Assembly (NCBI RefSeq): GCF_900112795.1
Contig: NZ_FONA01000004.1
Location: 62,001 to 126,000 of the forward strand
Direction: 5' to 3'
Length of the DNA: 64,000 nt
From: Thermophagus xiamenensis
Lineage (GTDB): Bacteria; Bacteroidota; Bacteroidia; Bacteroidales; Marinilabiliaceae
How positions within the stretch are numbered: position 1 is the stretch's first letter; the number at the start of each line of letters is the position of its first letter. Below the pieces are notes generated by a model that saw only the letters and a program-made list of their open reading frames with translations, had not been told where the DNA came from and did not search any database. Shown here in pieces: positions 38,538 through 46,500 of the stretch. The translations under genes were made by a program, and so were the position numbers.

Positions 38538-40328
38538 TCAGTAAACATCAATTTTAAAGCGTTTTTGCCGTTTAAGCTGATGAAGGTATTCTTTGGCCTT
38601 TTCGGGGGTCATTCCACCTTGTTTTTGGATGATTTCCGTAAGGGTTTTTTCTACGTCAGGAGCCATTTTTTTTCGGTCGCCACATAAGTATATATAAGCC
38701 CCTTTTTTAATCCATTGAAAGAGTTGTTCCTGTTTTTCCAGCAGTCGATGCTGAACGTAAACTTTTTGTTCCTGGTCGCGCGAAAAAGCCAGATCAATTT
38801 TTTCCAGAATCCCTTCTTTTAGGTATTTCTGCCATTCTGTTTGATAAAGGAAGTCGGAAGAAAACTTACGGTCGCCATAAAAAAGCCATGAATTTCCTTT
38901 TTGCCCCATAGTTTTACGGTGTTGCATAAAGGCGCGATAGGGGGCTATACCGGTTCCGGCACCTATCATAATGACGGGGTCACCATTCTCCGGAAGTCGG
39001 AAATTGTAATTTTTTTCTATGTAAACCAATAGTTTATCGCCCGGTTCTATGTTTTCGGACAGGAATCCGGAACAAGCGCCTACGCGTGTTCTGCCTTTGT
39101 TATTGAACTGAACTTTTGATACGGTTATGTGTACTTCTTCACCCACGGCCGCCTGGCTCGAGGATATACTGTACAATCGCGGGGGAAGAGGCCTCAACAA
39201 TTGAACGAGATTTTCCGCTTTTATAGGAAAAGGAAATTCGTGGAGCAGATCCAACAAGTCATGCCCATACAGCCATTTTTCAAGTTCCTGTTCATCATTT
39301 AAAAGCTCTTGCAATGGTTCGAATTGTGTATGAGCTGCATATTTTTCAAGTATATCTCGAGTAAGAACTGTTATTTCGTAATGATGTTCCAATGCTTCTT
39401 GTAAAGATACTTTTCCGGCGTGGGTTTCAATTTTTTCGGACCCTTGATAATTCAGTTCCTTTAAAATATCCTCTACCAGACTCCGGGGGTTTTGAGCAAT
39501 GACTCCTAATGCGTCACCGGGTTCATAGGTGAGGCCTGATCCTTCTAAGGAAATTTCCAGGTGATAAACTTCTTTATCCGATTCACGCCCTGTAATGCGC
39601 ACTTTATCCAGAATTTCTGCCTCAAAAGGGTTGTGGCGGTTATATTCCGGGGGTGTATCTGCTGATTGGTCCCCGGTTGTTGTGTCAATGGGTTGGGAAA
39701 CAGAGTTTTGTTTGTTTAGAATAGACAACGTTTTTTCTATCCATTGATTGGCTTTGGCTTCGTAATCCACATCACAGGTTTCTACCGGTAGGATAGGCGA
39801 TGCACCGGCCCTGGAAAAAGCGCGGTCAATATCGATGCCGGTTTTGCAGAAGTGTTTATAACTTTTATCGCCCAGGGCTAATACCGAATATGTGACGCCT
39901 TCCAACCTGGGGGACCTCTTCCCGGTAATGTATTGATAAAAATCTTCTGCCATTAAAGGGGGATCGCCCTCACCATGCGTGCTTACTATTACCAGTATGT
40001 TTTTCTCGTTTTTTAATTGCCGGACGTTATATTCGTCCATAGGATAAACTGAGCTTTTAATGTTAAGCTTCAGTGCCTTTTCATGCAACGACTGAGCAAT
40101 GGCAGCACTCCGACCGGTATGCGTGCCGTATAAAATTGTTAGCGGGATAGAACTGTTGTTTTGTATTTCCGAAATGGGCCCAGGCTGTGTCCTTTCAGTC
40201 GCCAGGGATTGATGTAACCCGTAAAAATAGCCGCTTAACCACAAGGCCTCAGATGATGTTATCCCTTGTGTTAACTGTTCCAGGGCTTTTTGTTGCTGCT
40301 CTTTTAATGGCAATGATTTTAGGGTCAT
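38538..40328 (-). CDS. cysJ: Sulfite reductase flavoprotein (alpha) subunit
   Basis: 596 residues, typical CysJ. A flavodoxin-like FMN domain (ILYGTHTGRSAAIAQ, STHGEGDPPLMAEDFY, LALGDKSYKHFCKTG) is followed by an FAD-binding connecting region (RLYSISSSQ) and an NADP-binding domain (MIGAGTGIAPYRAFMQHR, SWLFYGDRK, YLCGDRKKMAPDVE). It passes electrons from NADPH to CysI. 30 bases separate it from the upstream dehydrogenase gene, so they share a transcript. Confidence 0.96.
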   Translation of the reverse strand: MTLKSLPLKEQQQKALEQLTQGITSSEALWLSGYFYGLHQSLATERTQPGPISEIQNNSSIPLTILYGTHTGRSAAIAQSLHEKALKLNIKSSVYPMDEYNVRQLKNEKNILVIVSTHGEGDPPLMAEDFYQYITGKRSPRLEGVTYSVLALGDKSYKHFCKTGIDIDRAFSRAGASPILPVETCDVDYEAKANQWIEKTLSILNKQNSVSQPIDTTTGDQSADTPPEYNRHNPFEAEILDKVRITGRESDKEVYHLEISLEGSGLTYEPGDALGVIAQNPRSLVEDILKELNYQGSEKIETHAGKVSLQEALEHHYEITVLTRDILEKYAAHTQFEPLQELLNDEQELEKWLYGHDLLDLLHEFPFPIKAENLVQLLRPLPPRLYSISSSQAAVGEEVHITVSKVQFNNKGRTRVGACSGFLSENIEPGDKLLVYIEKNYNFRLPENGDPVIMIGAGTGIAPYRAFMQHRKTMGQKGNSWLFYGDRKFSSDFLYQTEWQKYLKEGILEKIDLAFSRDQEQKVYVQHRLLEKQEQLFQWIKKGAYIYLCGDRKKMAPDVEKTLTEIIQKQGGMTPEKAKEYLHQLKRQKRFKIDVY

Positions 40329-40358
40329 TGTTTCTCTTTTTTAATAGTAAATGATTTT

Positions 40359-40829
40359 TTATTGGTTGTTTTCAAAATAATGCTTTATCCTGTCACGCGC
40401 TTCTATGGTGCCGTAAACATCGGTTCCGTTAGAAGTAACCGCAATGCGCAAATGGTCCTTTTGATAGATGGCCGGTGAGATGAACTGACAGAGTGCCGGT
40501 TGGTCATGAATATTTACCAAAACGCCGGCCTCGCGTCCATCCCTGACGATCTGCCGGTCCACTTCCGGATAGTTGGTACATGAGTAGACCATTAAAAAAC
40601 CCGACAAATCGGCCTTTTCATAAGCTTTTATCCGATAGGGTATGCCACTCTCCTTTATTTCATCGCATACCTTCAGTGCAATTACTTCTACATCGGCATC
40701 AAACCGCTTCAGTATTTTTATCTTATTCCAGGCCGACTGACCGCCACCAATTACCAAAATCTTCTCACCTGTAATATCTATAGCTATCGGTAGAAAATTT
40801 TTTCCTGTTGATTTTCGCATGGTTAACAT
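40359..40829 (-). CDS. Stand-alone precorrin-2 dehydrogenase (second copy)
   Basis: 156 residues, corresponding to the N-terminal domain of CysG alone: NAD site KILVIGGGQSAWNKIKIL, SGFLMVYSCTNYPEVD and CQFISPAIYQKDHLRIAVTSNG. It would oxidise precorrin-2 to sirohydrochlorin and perhaps insert iron. The same operon also holds a dehydrogenase domain in the fused gene, with CTDN where this copy has CTNY. One of the two may act mainly as chelatase. First structural gene after the attenuator; ATG 40820 is an alternative start three codons in. Confidence 0.85.
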   Translation of the reverse strand: MLTMRKSTGKNFLPIAIDITGEKILVIGGGQSAWNKIKILKRFDADVEVIALKVCDEIKESGIPYRIKAYEKADLSGFLMVYSCTNYPEVDRQIVRDGREAGVLVNIHDQPALCQFISPAIYQKDHLRIAVTSNGTDVYGTIEARDRIKHYFENNQ

Positions 40830-40864
40830 TTTTGACGGGGTTGTGTTTAAACTTCATAACATAC

Positions 40865-40903
40865 AAAAAGCCCTTCCGCGTTACTTTTGCAGAAGGGCTT
40901 TTT
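40865..40903 (-). terminator. Attenuator terminator of the sulfite reductase operon
   Basis: On the minus strand AAAAAGCCCTTC (40903-40892) pairs perfectly with GAAGGGCTTTTT (40876-40865); three further pairs (TGC with GCG, one U-G) extend it to 15. It ends in five T and lies between the promoter and the first structural gene, 36 bases before the latter. The 5' arm (segment 3, CCCTTCTGCAA at 40897-40887) can instead pair with segment 2 at 40961-40951. Confidence 0.85.
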
Positions 40904-40937
40904 GGGAGGGCAATACTTATTGTTGATGTCCGAATAA

Positions 40938-41036
40938 TTAATCTGGTTTACCCTTCTGCAATAGATAATCGCAACACATACACATCATGGTACATGTCAT
41001 TTCCATTATCTTATTTGCAGAAGGTCGTTGGTTCAT
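40938..41036 (-). CDS. Cys/Met-rich leader peptide of the sulfite reductase operon
   Basis: A 32-codon frame starting ATG 41036 and ending TAA 40938, preceded by AAAAGGAAT. It reads MNQRPSANKI, then MEMTCTMMCMCC (codons 11-22), then DYLLQKGKPD. Four Cys and five Met fall in those 12 codons. Codons 5-8 (CCTTCTGCAA, 41024-41015) and codons 26-29 (TTGCAGAAGGG, 40961-40951) are complementary to each other, and the second is also complementary to the terminator 5' arm. Ribosome stalling at the cluster would leave segment 2 free to form the antiterminator. The peptide itself probably has no function. Too short for routine gene calling. Confidence 0.8.
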   Translation of the reverse strand: MNQRPSANKIMEMTCTMMCMCCDYLLQKGKPD

Positions 41037-41192
41037 TGCTATTCCTTTTATGTTACGTTATGGCTTAATTCCTACTAAATTTAAATGAATTAAATTTTAA
41101 TATTAAATTTATAAATCTTTGTGAATTAGCAATTAATTATTGTTGCTGTTTCTTTTTTAATTAACCCTATTAATGTTGTCGGATTAACAGGA

Positions 41193-41222
41193 CAAATATA
41201 AATGGATTTTAATTAAGTCAAA
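41193..41222 (-). promoter_or_regulatory. Promoter of the sulfite reductase operon
   Basis: On the minus strand TTTG (41222-41219), 18 bases, TATATTTG (41200-41193). Transcription from about 41187 gives a ~150-base leader before the leader peptide. Confidence 0.65.
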
Positions 41223-41907
41223 AATAAATCGGATGTTTTTTTCTGAAATTATTTTTCATGGCACTTCAAGGGTCGGGTATTCAATCCTCAAATAATTTAT
41301 TTAATGTTTTGCTTTTAAGGTATTTATGAGTGGTTATACAATGAATTACTGTCCAATTACTATGAACTTAGCCATCCCCAAAAAAAGCTTTTGTGTATGG
41401 ATTTATGTAATAACTATTTATCCCACGGTAATAAAATTGATAAAATTTACTTTTTGAATTTTTCTTTTTCAATTCCCCTTTCCCTTTGCAGGTGATAATT
41501 TATCCTCATTTTTGCTTTTGACCGAGATTGGGAACTAATATGTTGTATAACAATGATTAAAGTCTGAAAAACAGGAGGAAAAATAATTTGTACTTCCAAA
41601 ACAGGCACAAAAAAATTTGCATGAAAAATTAATTTAAAGTTGATTAAAAAAGATGAATTTTTTAATTTTAGGGGCAATCATTATGGTATTGAGGTATACT
41701 ATGATGAATTCGATAATGATACATATTTATAATGTATTGTGGGCCTATTATCGGGTGAATCTGGCTCAACCTCCACCTTTCAAGCAGCACAATTCTCTGT
41801 AACTTTCACCAGGTATTGATACTATTATAATAATTAGAGCTTCAACAGCAGAAATTGTATTCCCTTAAAAAAAAAGTTGATTGTTTAACCCTTAATCCTA
41901 TTGAGCT
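41223..41907. other. Intergenic region without recognised content
   Basis: About 685 AT-rich bases between the sulfite reductase promoter and the next + strand gene. A 76-codon minus-strand frame near 41447-41677 has no protein-like features. No repeat module, RNA or terminator was seen. Confidence 0.5.
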
Positions 41908-42552
41908 ATGAATACAAGACAAAATCAACTTTATCGTATGTTCCTTAATACCCAGTCGGTATTGGATAAATTTACGGATAAATGGAATACAGTACCTGTA
42001 ATGGTGCAGGTGAAAAACCAATTGGATGAATTAATCCAGAGAATACAAAACCTGGACCAGGAAACCGTGGCCGACAGCCAGGTCGTAACTGTTCAAAAAG
42101 ACCAGATTCTGGAACAATTGGCCATTAAGGTGGCTATTTTGTCGGGTATTATCCGTGCCTATAACGCGCTTAATGAAGATACCCCCTTGCCCGAAAATTT
42201 AAACATCAGCAAAACCGATATTATTAAAGCCCGTGAAGCTGATGTGGAAAGCATCGTTGCCCCTTTAATTGAAAAAGTTCGTTCCAATTTGGAAAATTTA
42301 GCCGATTACGGGGTTACCGAAGAGATGATCAATGAGGTGGAAACCACCCTCGATGATTTCAAAGCTTTAATTGGTAAGCCCAGAGAAATCCGCAACAGTG
42401 TCTTTGCCGCCATCAACTCTTTGGATGAACTCTTTGACAAAACCAGTGATTTATTGAAAAAGAGTCTGGACGGACTAATGCTCAGATATCAGCTCTCTGA
42501 CCCCGTTTTCTATGATGAATATTCCCGGGCAAGGGTTATTGTTGATCAATAA
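41908..42552 (+). CDS. Helical hypothetical protein
   Basis: 214 residues, no signal peptide, no membrane segment, predominantly helical with heptad-like runs (VKNQLDELIQRIQNL, VRSNLENLADYGVTEEMINE, VETTLDDFKALIGKPREI). Proteins of this size and composition occur in marine Bacteroidota without assigned function; I do not recognise a named family. It is followed by a strong terminator, so it is a one-gene unit. The coding sequence is more GC-rich than the flanking spacers, as expected for a real gene. Confidence 0.75.
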   Translation: MNTRQNQLYRMFLNTQSVLDKFTDKWNTVPVMVQVKNQLDELIQRIQNLDQETVADSQVVTVQKDQILEQLAIKVAILSGIIRAYNALNEDTPLPENLNISKTDIIKAREADVESIVAPLIEKVRSNLENLADYGVTEEMINEVETTLDDFKALIGKPREIRNSVFAAINSLDELFDKTSDLLKKSLDGLMLRYQLSDPVFYDEYSRARVIVDQ

Positions 42553-42644
42553 CAGTGTTATGTGGGATTCGTTGTTACTATTTGGCTTTATGGGCTATTT
42601 ACGTAGTAACATATTTCAGAAAATGGTTTCGCTGGCTTGAGCAG

Positions 42645-42694
42645 ACCGCCCTTTGTCAGGCTACGGTTTTCCGTACCGCAAGGGCGGTTTTTTT
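42645..42694 (+). terminator. Intrinsic terminator
   Basis: ACCGCCCTT (42645-42653) pairs with AAGGGCGGT (42680-42688), followed by seven T. The loop contains its own small stem TACGG/CCGTA. Ends the transcript of the preceding helical protein. Confidence 0.85.
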
Positions 42695-42749
42695 CCACAT
42701 TTTGACAGCTTCGTTTTATTCGTGAAATTAAATTAGGTTTATTGGGTTT

Positions 42750-42905
42750 ATAGAATATAAAAGTTGGTGGTTATTTATTTGTTATTAGTTCATTAACACT
42801 TATGACAGTTCCCTAATCACTATAAACTTTTTCTGCTTTTTGTTTCGACATTATTACGTGCCCCTTTGTGGCCAAAGTTACTATGCTCGTTTATTTAAGG
42901 CCAAT
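42750..42905 (-). repeat. Dispersed repeat copy, decayed
   Basis: Minus strand from 42895: AAACGAGCATAGTAACTTTG, GCCACAAAGGGGCACG, AAAGCAGAAAAAG, then heptamer words (GATTAGGGAACTGTCATAAG, GTTAATGAACTAATAAC). Against the direction of both flanking genes. The remainder of the gap to 43037 holds nothing recognised. Confidence 0.65.
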
Positions 42906-43037
42906 AAATAATTTTAAAATGACTGGCAGAATCTGAAAATTCCGGATTTGTAATTTTTGAGAAGACCGGATAAATTTATGGTTGTTTTTAAATGATTGTT
43001 CTTATAATGAGTTGATAATTAAATATTAAATCATTAT

Positions 43038-44372
43038 ATGGGCAAGTCAAAAAAAAAGAAAAAAGCGCAGCCAAATCAGCAAGGTGGATATAAAAAATTT
43101 GTTTCGGACCTGATGGAAACCCTGGCGCTGTTAAAGCTGGACTATAAACTCTTTGATCTGCCACCACAGCAATTACGCTTTTGCTATGAATCATCTTTTC
43201 GCGTAAAAAATCCCCAGCGAGGTAACGACTTTATTTCTGCGAAAGATATAAAGTGGGTAGGGTTTATGGTAAAATATCATTACCGACATGCTCATACCGA
43301 CGTAGGGGGATGTAAACTCACTTTTTATCAGGCAGGTCTCTTTTTAAGCCTCTGTTTGGGAACACAATTTTATTATTCAAAAAAAAGAGGCGACGATGAT
43401 CCGTATGTGAAACTGATTAAGGATATTGCTTCTTTGCTGCTCCAGCAAATTATTGATGAATTTTCACGCACCTGTTATTTGGGACTATTAGTAAATAATG
43501 ATCCTGTGCGTATTTATTATTCCATGAAACGGGATTTCTTAGTTAGCGCCGGCAAATTACCACGCATAGAATTTATTATCAAGCTCAGTGCCTATCCGGT
43601 TCGGGAAGTATCCTATAAAATTAATGGTAACGCCCGTCCCGCCTATCGTCTTGGATACTCTAAAATAGATGGAATGGATTGGGTAAAGGTGAGCGCCCGA
43701 AAGCTCAAGAATTATTATTCAGGCAATAAAAAGGAATTGCCCGTTTACATTCAATCTCATGCCATTATTAGGATGGTGCACCGACTTGATTTGTTCGATA
43801 ACTTTTATTTGACGTTACAATTTTTTATTAATCTTACCCCATTGACCAATTTCATTTTTTACCGCGGATATATTTTAATCCCTTTTGTGGTCAGACGCAT
43901 TAAAATGGGATACTTTATGGCTACCATTGTCAAAGATGTTTTACTTATCCGCACGTTCCTTTTTATTACGCATGGAAGCACACCTGAAGGGGATAGGCTA
44001 AGAGCTCTTACCGGTATGCAAAAGCAGGATTTAGCCTATTGGCGCATAGACCGCCTTAGCACCTTTTACGGCATGAAGGATTCCGATATTGAAAACCTTA
44101 GAGATATCTTCCAAAAAGCAGGGGCAGAAGATATCCTGAAAGTCAAAGATATTAAACTGGAAGGCTTAAATACAGGACCCAATCCCAATCTGGAAGGGTT
44201 GGTCAACTTTCTCCAATTAACCAATGAAAATCAAGAGGATGATCTTCAGCAGTGGGATGCTTTCCTGAATGATACAACGAGACCAATGAAAGATTGTTAC
44301 AATAGCGCATGTTTAAATATTTCACAGACACAAGAGCCCAGGCAGAAGACAGAAGAGGTTCTCAGTGAATAG
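43038..44372 (+). CDS. Hypothetical protein with repeat-derived C-terminus
   Basis: 444 residues, no signal peptide. It opens with a lysine-rich patch (GKSKKKKKAQPNQQ), then a mixed fold with many aromatic and basic residues (IKWVGFMVKYHYRHAH, RIYYSMKRDFLVSAGKLP, IIRMVHRLDLFDNFYLTLQF). The family is unknown to me; a nucleic-acid-related role is possible from the basic character but not shown. From about residue 413 (TTRPMKDCYNSACL to the stop) the DNA follows modules A and B of the dispersed repeat, so the last ~30 residues are probably not native. A terminator closes the gene before it, so it has its own promoter. Confidence 0.7.
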   Translation: MGKSKKKKKAQPNQQGGYKKFVSDLMETLALLKLDYKLFDLPPQQLRFCYESSFRVKNPQRGNDFISAKDIKWVGFMVKYHYRHAHTDVGGCKLTFYQAGLFLSLCLGTQFYYSKKRGDDDPYVKLIKDIASLLLQQIIDEFSRTCYLGLLVNNDPVRIYYSMKRDFLVSAGKLPRIEFIIKLSAYPVREVSYKINGNARPAYRLGYSKIDGMDWVKVSARKLKNYYSGNKKELPVYIQSHAIIRMVHRLDLFDNFYLTLQFFINLTPLTNFIFYRGYILIPFVVRRIKMGYFMATIVKDVLLIRTFLFITHGSTPEGDRLRALTGMQKQDLAYWRIDRLSTFYGMKDSDIENLRDIFQKAGAEDILKVKDIKLEGLNTGPNPNLEGLVNFLQLTNENQEDDLQQWDAFLNDTTRPMKDCYNSACLNISQTQEPRQKTEEVLSE

Positions 44373-44420
44373 TGATCAGTCATTAGTCCAGTTAAAATCA
44401 GTGACTATTGGTTGATTATT
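44272..44420 (+). repeat. Dispersed repeat copy overlapping the 3' end of a gene
   Basis: ACGAGACCAATGAAAGATTG, TTACAATAGCGCATGTTTAA, then CCCAGGCAGAAGACAGAAG, then GTGATCAGTCATTAGTCC. It follows A-B-C of the consensus, and the stop TGA normally present in ACGAGCATGA is absent, so the reading frame continues to a TAG in the heptamer region. Confidence 0.7.
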
Positions 44421-44426
44421 AAAAAC

Positions 44427-44783
44427 TTATTTAAAATTTGACTGACGCATTAATAGTTGTGAGTCAGTCATTGAAGTTGAAGGCTGACACATTTTTGGTT
44501 TTGGGCGGCTCACTAAAGTTGCCGACTGACACATTTTCAGATTCAAGTGAATCATTGAACTTGTAAACTGACGCATTTTCAGTTTAAGACCAATCATTGA
44601 AGTCGATAACTGAAACATTTTCAGTTTCAATTGAATCAACGATCTCGTAAGCTGACGCATTTTCAGTTTAAAGTCAATCATTGAAGTTGAAGGCTGACAC
44701 ATTTTCAGTTTCGGGCCGCTCATTAAAGATGCCGACTGACGCATTTTCAGTTTTGAATTGGGTAATGAATATTTGAAATACAT
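44427..44783 (-). repeat. Tandem repeat, eight units of 42 bp, open on the minus strand
   Basis: Units are built on CTGACGCATTTTCAGTTT with a variable spacer containing TCATTGAAGTTG (+ strand). The 42-base period is a multiple of three and leaves a 118-codon minus-strand frame of 14-residue repeats KLKMRQ-x-STSMI-xx. Units 1-2 and 6-7 resemble each other more than their neighbours, pointing to a block duplication. I see no start signals or signal peptide, and cannot tell whether the peptide is made; the codon phase is kept across all units. Confidence 0.75.
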
Positions 44784-44904
44784 TTATTAATATATTTTGG
44801 GGCAGACTAATTGCGCATAAACAATTTATTTACTGACCGTAGTGCAAACCAAATTAAATAAATATGTTATTTAAAGTCTATCTTGATAAATTTACGTTTA
44901 TTGT

Positions 44905-45312
44905 TCAAATACCCCCCCTTTCGTAAACAAAGAAGGAGTTATTGCCAAAGGTCCCCATACTGTTAACTTTTAAAAGGGTTTTATAATCTTTTAAATTACC
45001 AAACACCTCTTGATGAACATCGTTTTCGGGTGAAATGGTGGTGATAACAAAATCTCTTTCATCGGAACTACCGTCCATATAAGTTAGATTTAGCTTTCCG
45101 TTTAAAGGATGGGCTTTATATGAGCCTATAAAATATTGTTCAGGGAGAATCATTGTAAATTTCTTAATTCTGGAGGTCCATTTAACATTTCCGGCATTGT
45201 CGAACTTGGTCACGTATAGGTCGAAATAAACAGGCCCCATGCTTGTAAACTTAAGACCTTCGGCAATCATCCAAAAGTCGTCCTCTTCATCTACAATGGG
45301 TTTGTCAACCAT
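44905..45312 (-). pseudogene. C-terminal fragment of a larger Bacteroidota protein
   Basis: 135 codons from ATG 45312: MVDKPIVDEEDDFWMIAEG, then FDLYVTKFDNAGNVKWTSRI and YMDGSSDERDFVITTISPEN. The style is of beta-rich secreted proteins with FD-x-x-GN-x-x-W blades. It has no signal peptide, begins in the middle of a strand, and an in-frame TAG lies nine codons upstream, so it looks like the end of a gene whose front part was lost. Could be a short intact gene, but I consider that less likely. No family name is certain. Confidence 0.5.
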
Positions 45313-45685
45313 GAAGAAGAAAGGATATATAAAAATCTATTTTTTATTGGATTGGGGCGGAGCAACCTTACTATATTTTTGTGATAAACTTAAAAATAGT
45401 CCGGATAGATGATGTTTTTTATGTTTTTTTATCTTTAATATCTCAGTCCTTCCGCAATCATTTAAAAGCTATTCTTTTCGGCAACTATGGGTTTTATAAA
45501 CCATTAAGAGGAAAGTATAATTTGTATTATTGTTTTATAAATATTTGAACCCTACGGGTTCGTTAAATTTAAATGTTAAGATATTCGGTTCTATCATCTC
45601 ATTTATACGTCAATGTAATGGCAATGTTTATGAAATAATGTTGTCAACAAATATTTTAAAAAAAGTTACCGGGCCTTACAATAAT
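45313..45685. other. Intergenic region, nothing recognised
   Basis: 373 AT-rich bases between the fragment and the peroxiredoxin-like gene. No repeat module, terminator or RNA was seen. Confidence 0.5.
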
Positions 45686-46288
45686 TTACTTGTTTTGGAT
45701 GCTTTTAAGGACAGCCATCAGCATGTCAGCCTTCAGGCGGGTTTTATAGTCTGGATTGATATATTCAAAGAGAATTTTCCCGGAAGTATCCAGCACAAAA
45801 ACCGCAGGGACAGGAAGAAATCCCGGGTTCAGTCCGCCCGATTTTTCCAATAGCATGCCGGAATACCGTTCGGGTGCTTTGAAGGCCAGCCCCATGGCTT
45901 TTATTAATTTGCCTTCCGCATCGGAATAGAGGCTGTAGGCCAAATCTTGTTTCTCATCTGTAGCAATAAGGTTTTGAGGTGAATCGGGACTGATAGCAAT
46001 GATTTGATAACCAAGGTTCACCACTTGGTTTTGGACACCTTGAATCTCTAACAGATGAGCATTGCAAAAGGGGCACCATCCACCACGATAAAACAAAAGA
46101 ACAGTAGGCTTTTGTCCGACAATCTCCTTAAGTTGGAACTTTTTGCCATCGGGTGATGTAAGCATAGCATTCGGCACTGTTTCGCCATTCAGCAAAGGTG
46201 AAATATCTTCTGCCTTTTCGGGTAACTGGGCATTAATTAATATGGGGAAAAATAAGCCCGTTAATAAAATAAATGTTTTTGTTTTCAT
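45686..46288 (-). CDS. Exported AhpC/TSA-type thioredoxin-fold protein
   Basis: 200 residues. Signal peptide (to about LINAQ) followed by a thioredoxin fold with the redox motif FYRGGWCPFCNAHL, the opening LKEIVGQKPTVLLFYRGGW and a late IAISPDSPQ strand. It resembles bacterioferritin comigratory/peroxiredoxin-like reductases (AhpC-TSA family) and probably reduces peroxides or thiols in the periplasm. Single gene. Confidence 0.85.
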   Translation of the reverse strand: MKTKTFILLTGLFFPILINAQLPEKAEDISPLLNGETVPNAMLTSPDGKKFQLKEIVGQKPTVLLFYRGGWCPFCNAHLLEIQGVQNQVVNLGYQIIAISPDSPQNLIATDEKQDLAYSLYSDAEGKLIKAMGLAFKAPERYSGMLLEKSGGLNPGFLPVPAVFVLDTSGKILFEYINPDYKTRLKADMLMAVLKSIQNK

Positions 46289-46379
46289 GATGATTGTAGG
46301 TTTTAATTGAATTATTTGTTTAAGTTAAATTCAGAATATTATTGTCTTCGGTAGATTGTGTATATTGAAAAAGATTTAT

Positions 46380-46500
46380 GTGGATAGTGATCAGTCATTA
46401 GTGGTTGATATTTCGTCATTAATCTCTAGTTTACATCTTAAATATCTTTCATCATATATCTAAAAATCTTTCATCTATTAATCTCATATCTAATAATCTA
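46380..46500. repeat. Heptamer traces and TATCTAA-rich simple sequence
   Basis: GTGATCAGTCATTAGTGGTT is heptamer-module sequence; it is followed by a run of ATCTTTCATC/TATCTAATAATC words up to the SDR gene end. Confidence 0.5.

Noticed and set aside
41037-41190. Possible SAM-type riboswitch in the sulfite reductase leader
   Set aside because: The leader before the peptide is AT-rich and lacks any recognisable SAM aptamer core; the attenuator explains the regulation without it.
41447-41677. 76-codon minus-strand frame
   Set aside because: No family pattern, AT-rich region, no supporting promoter or terminator.
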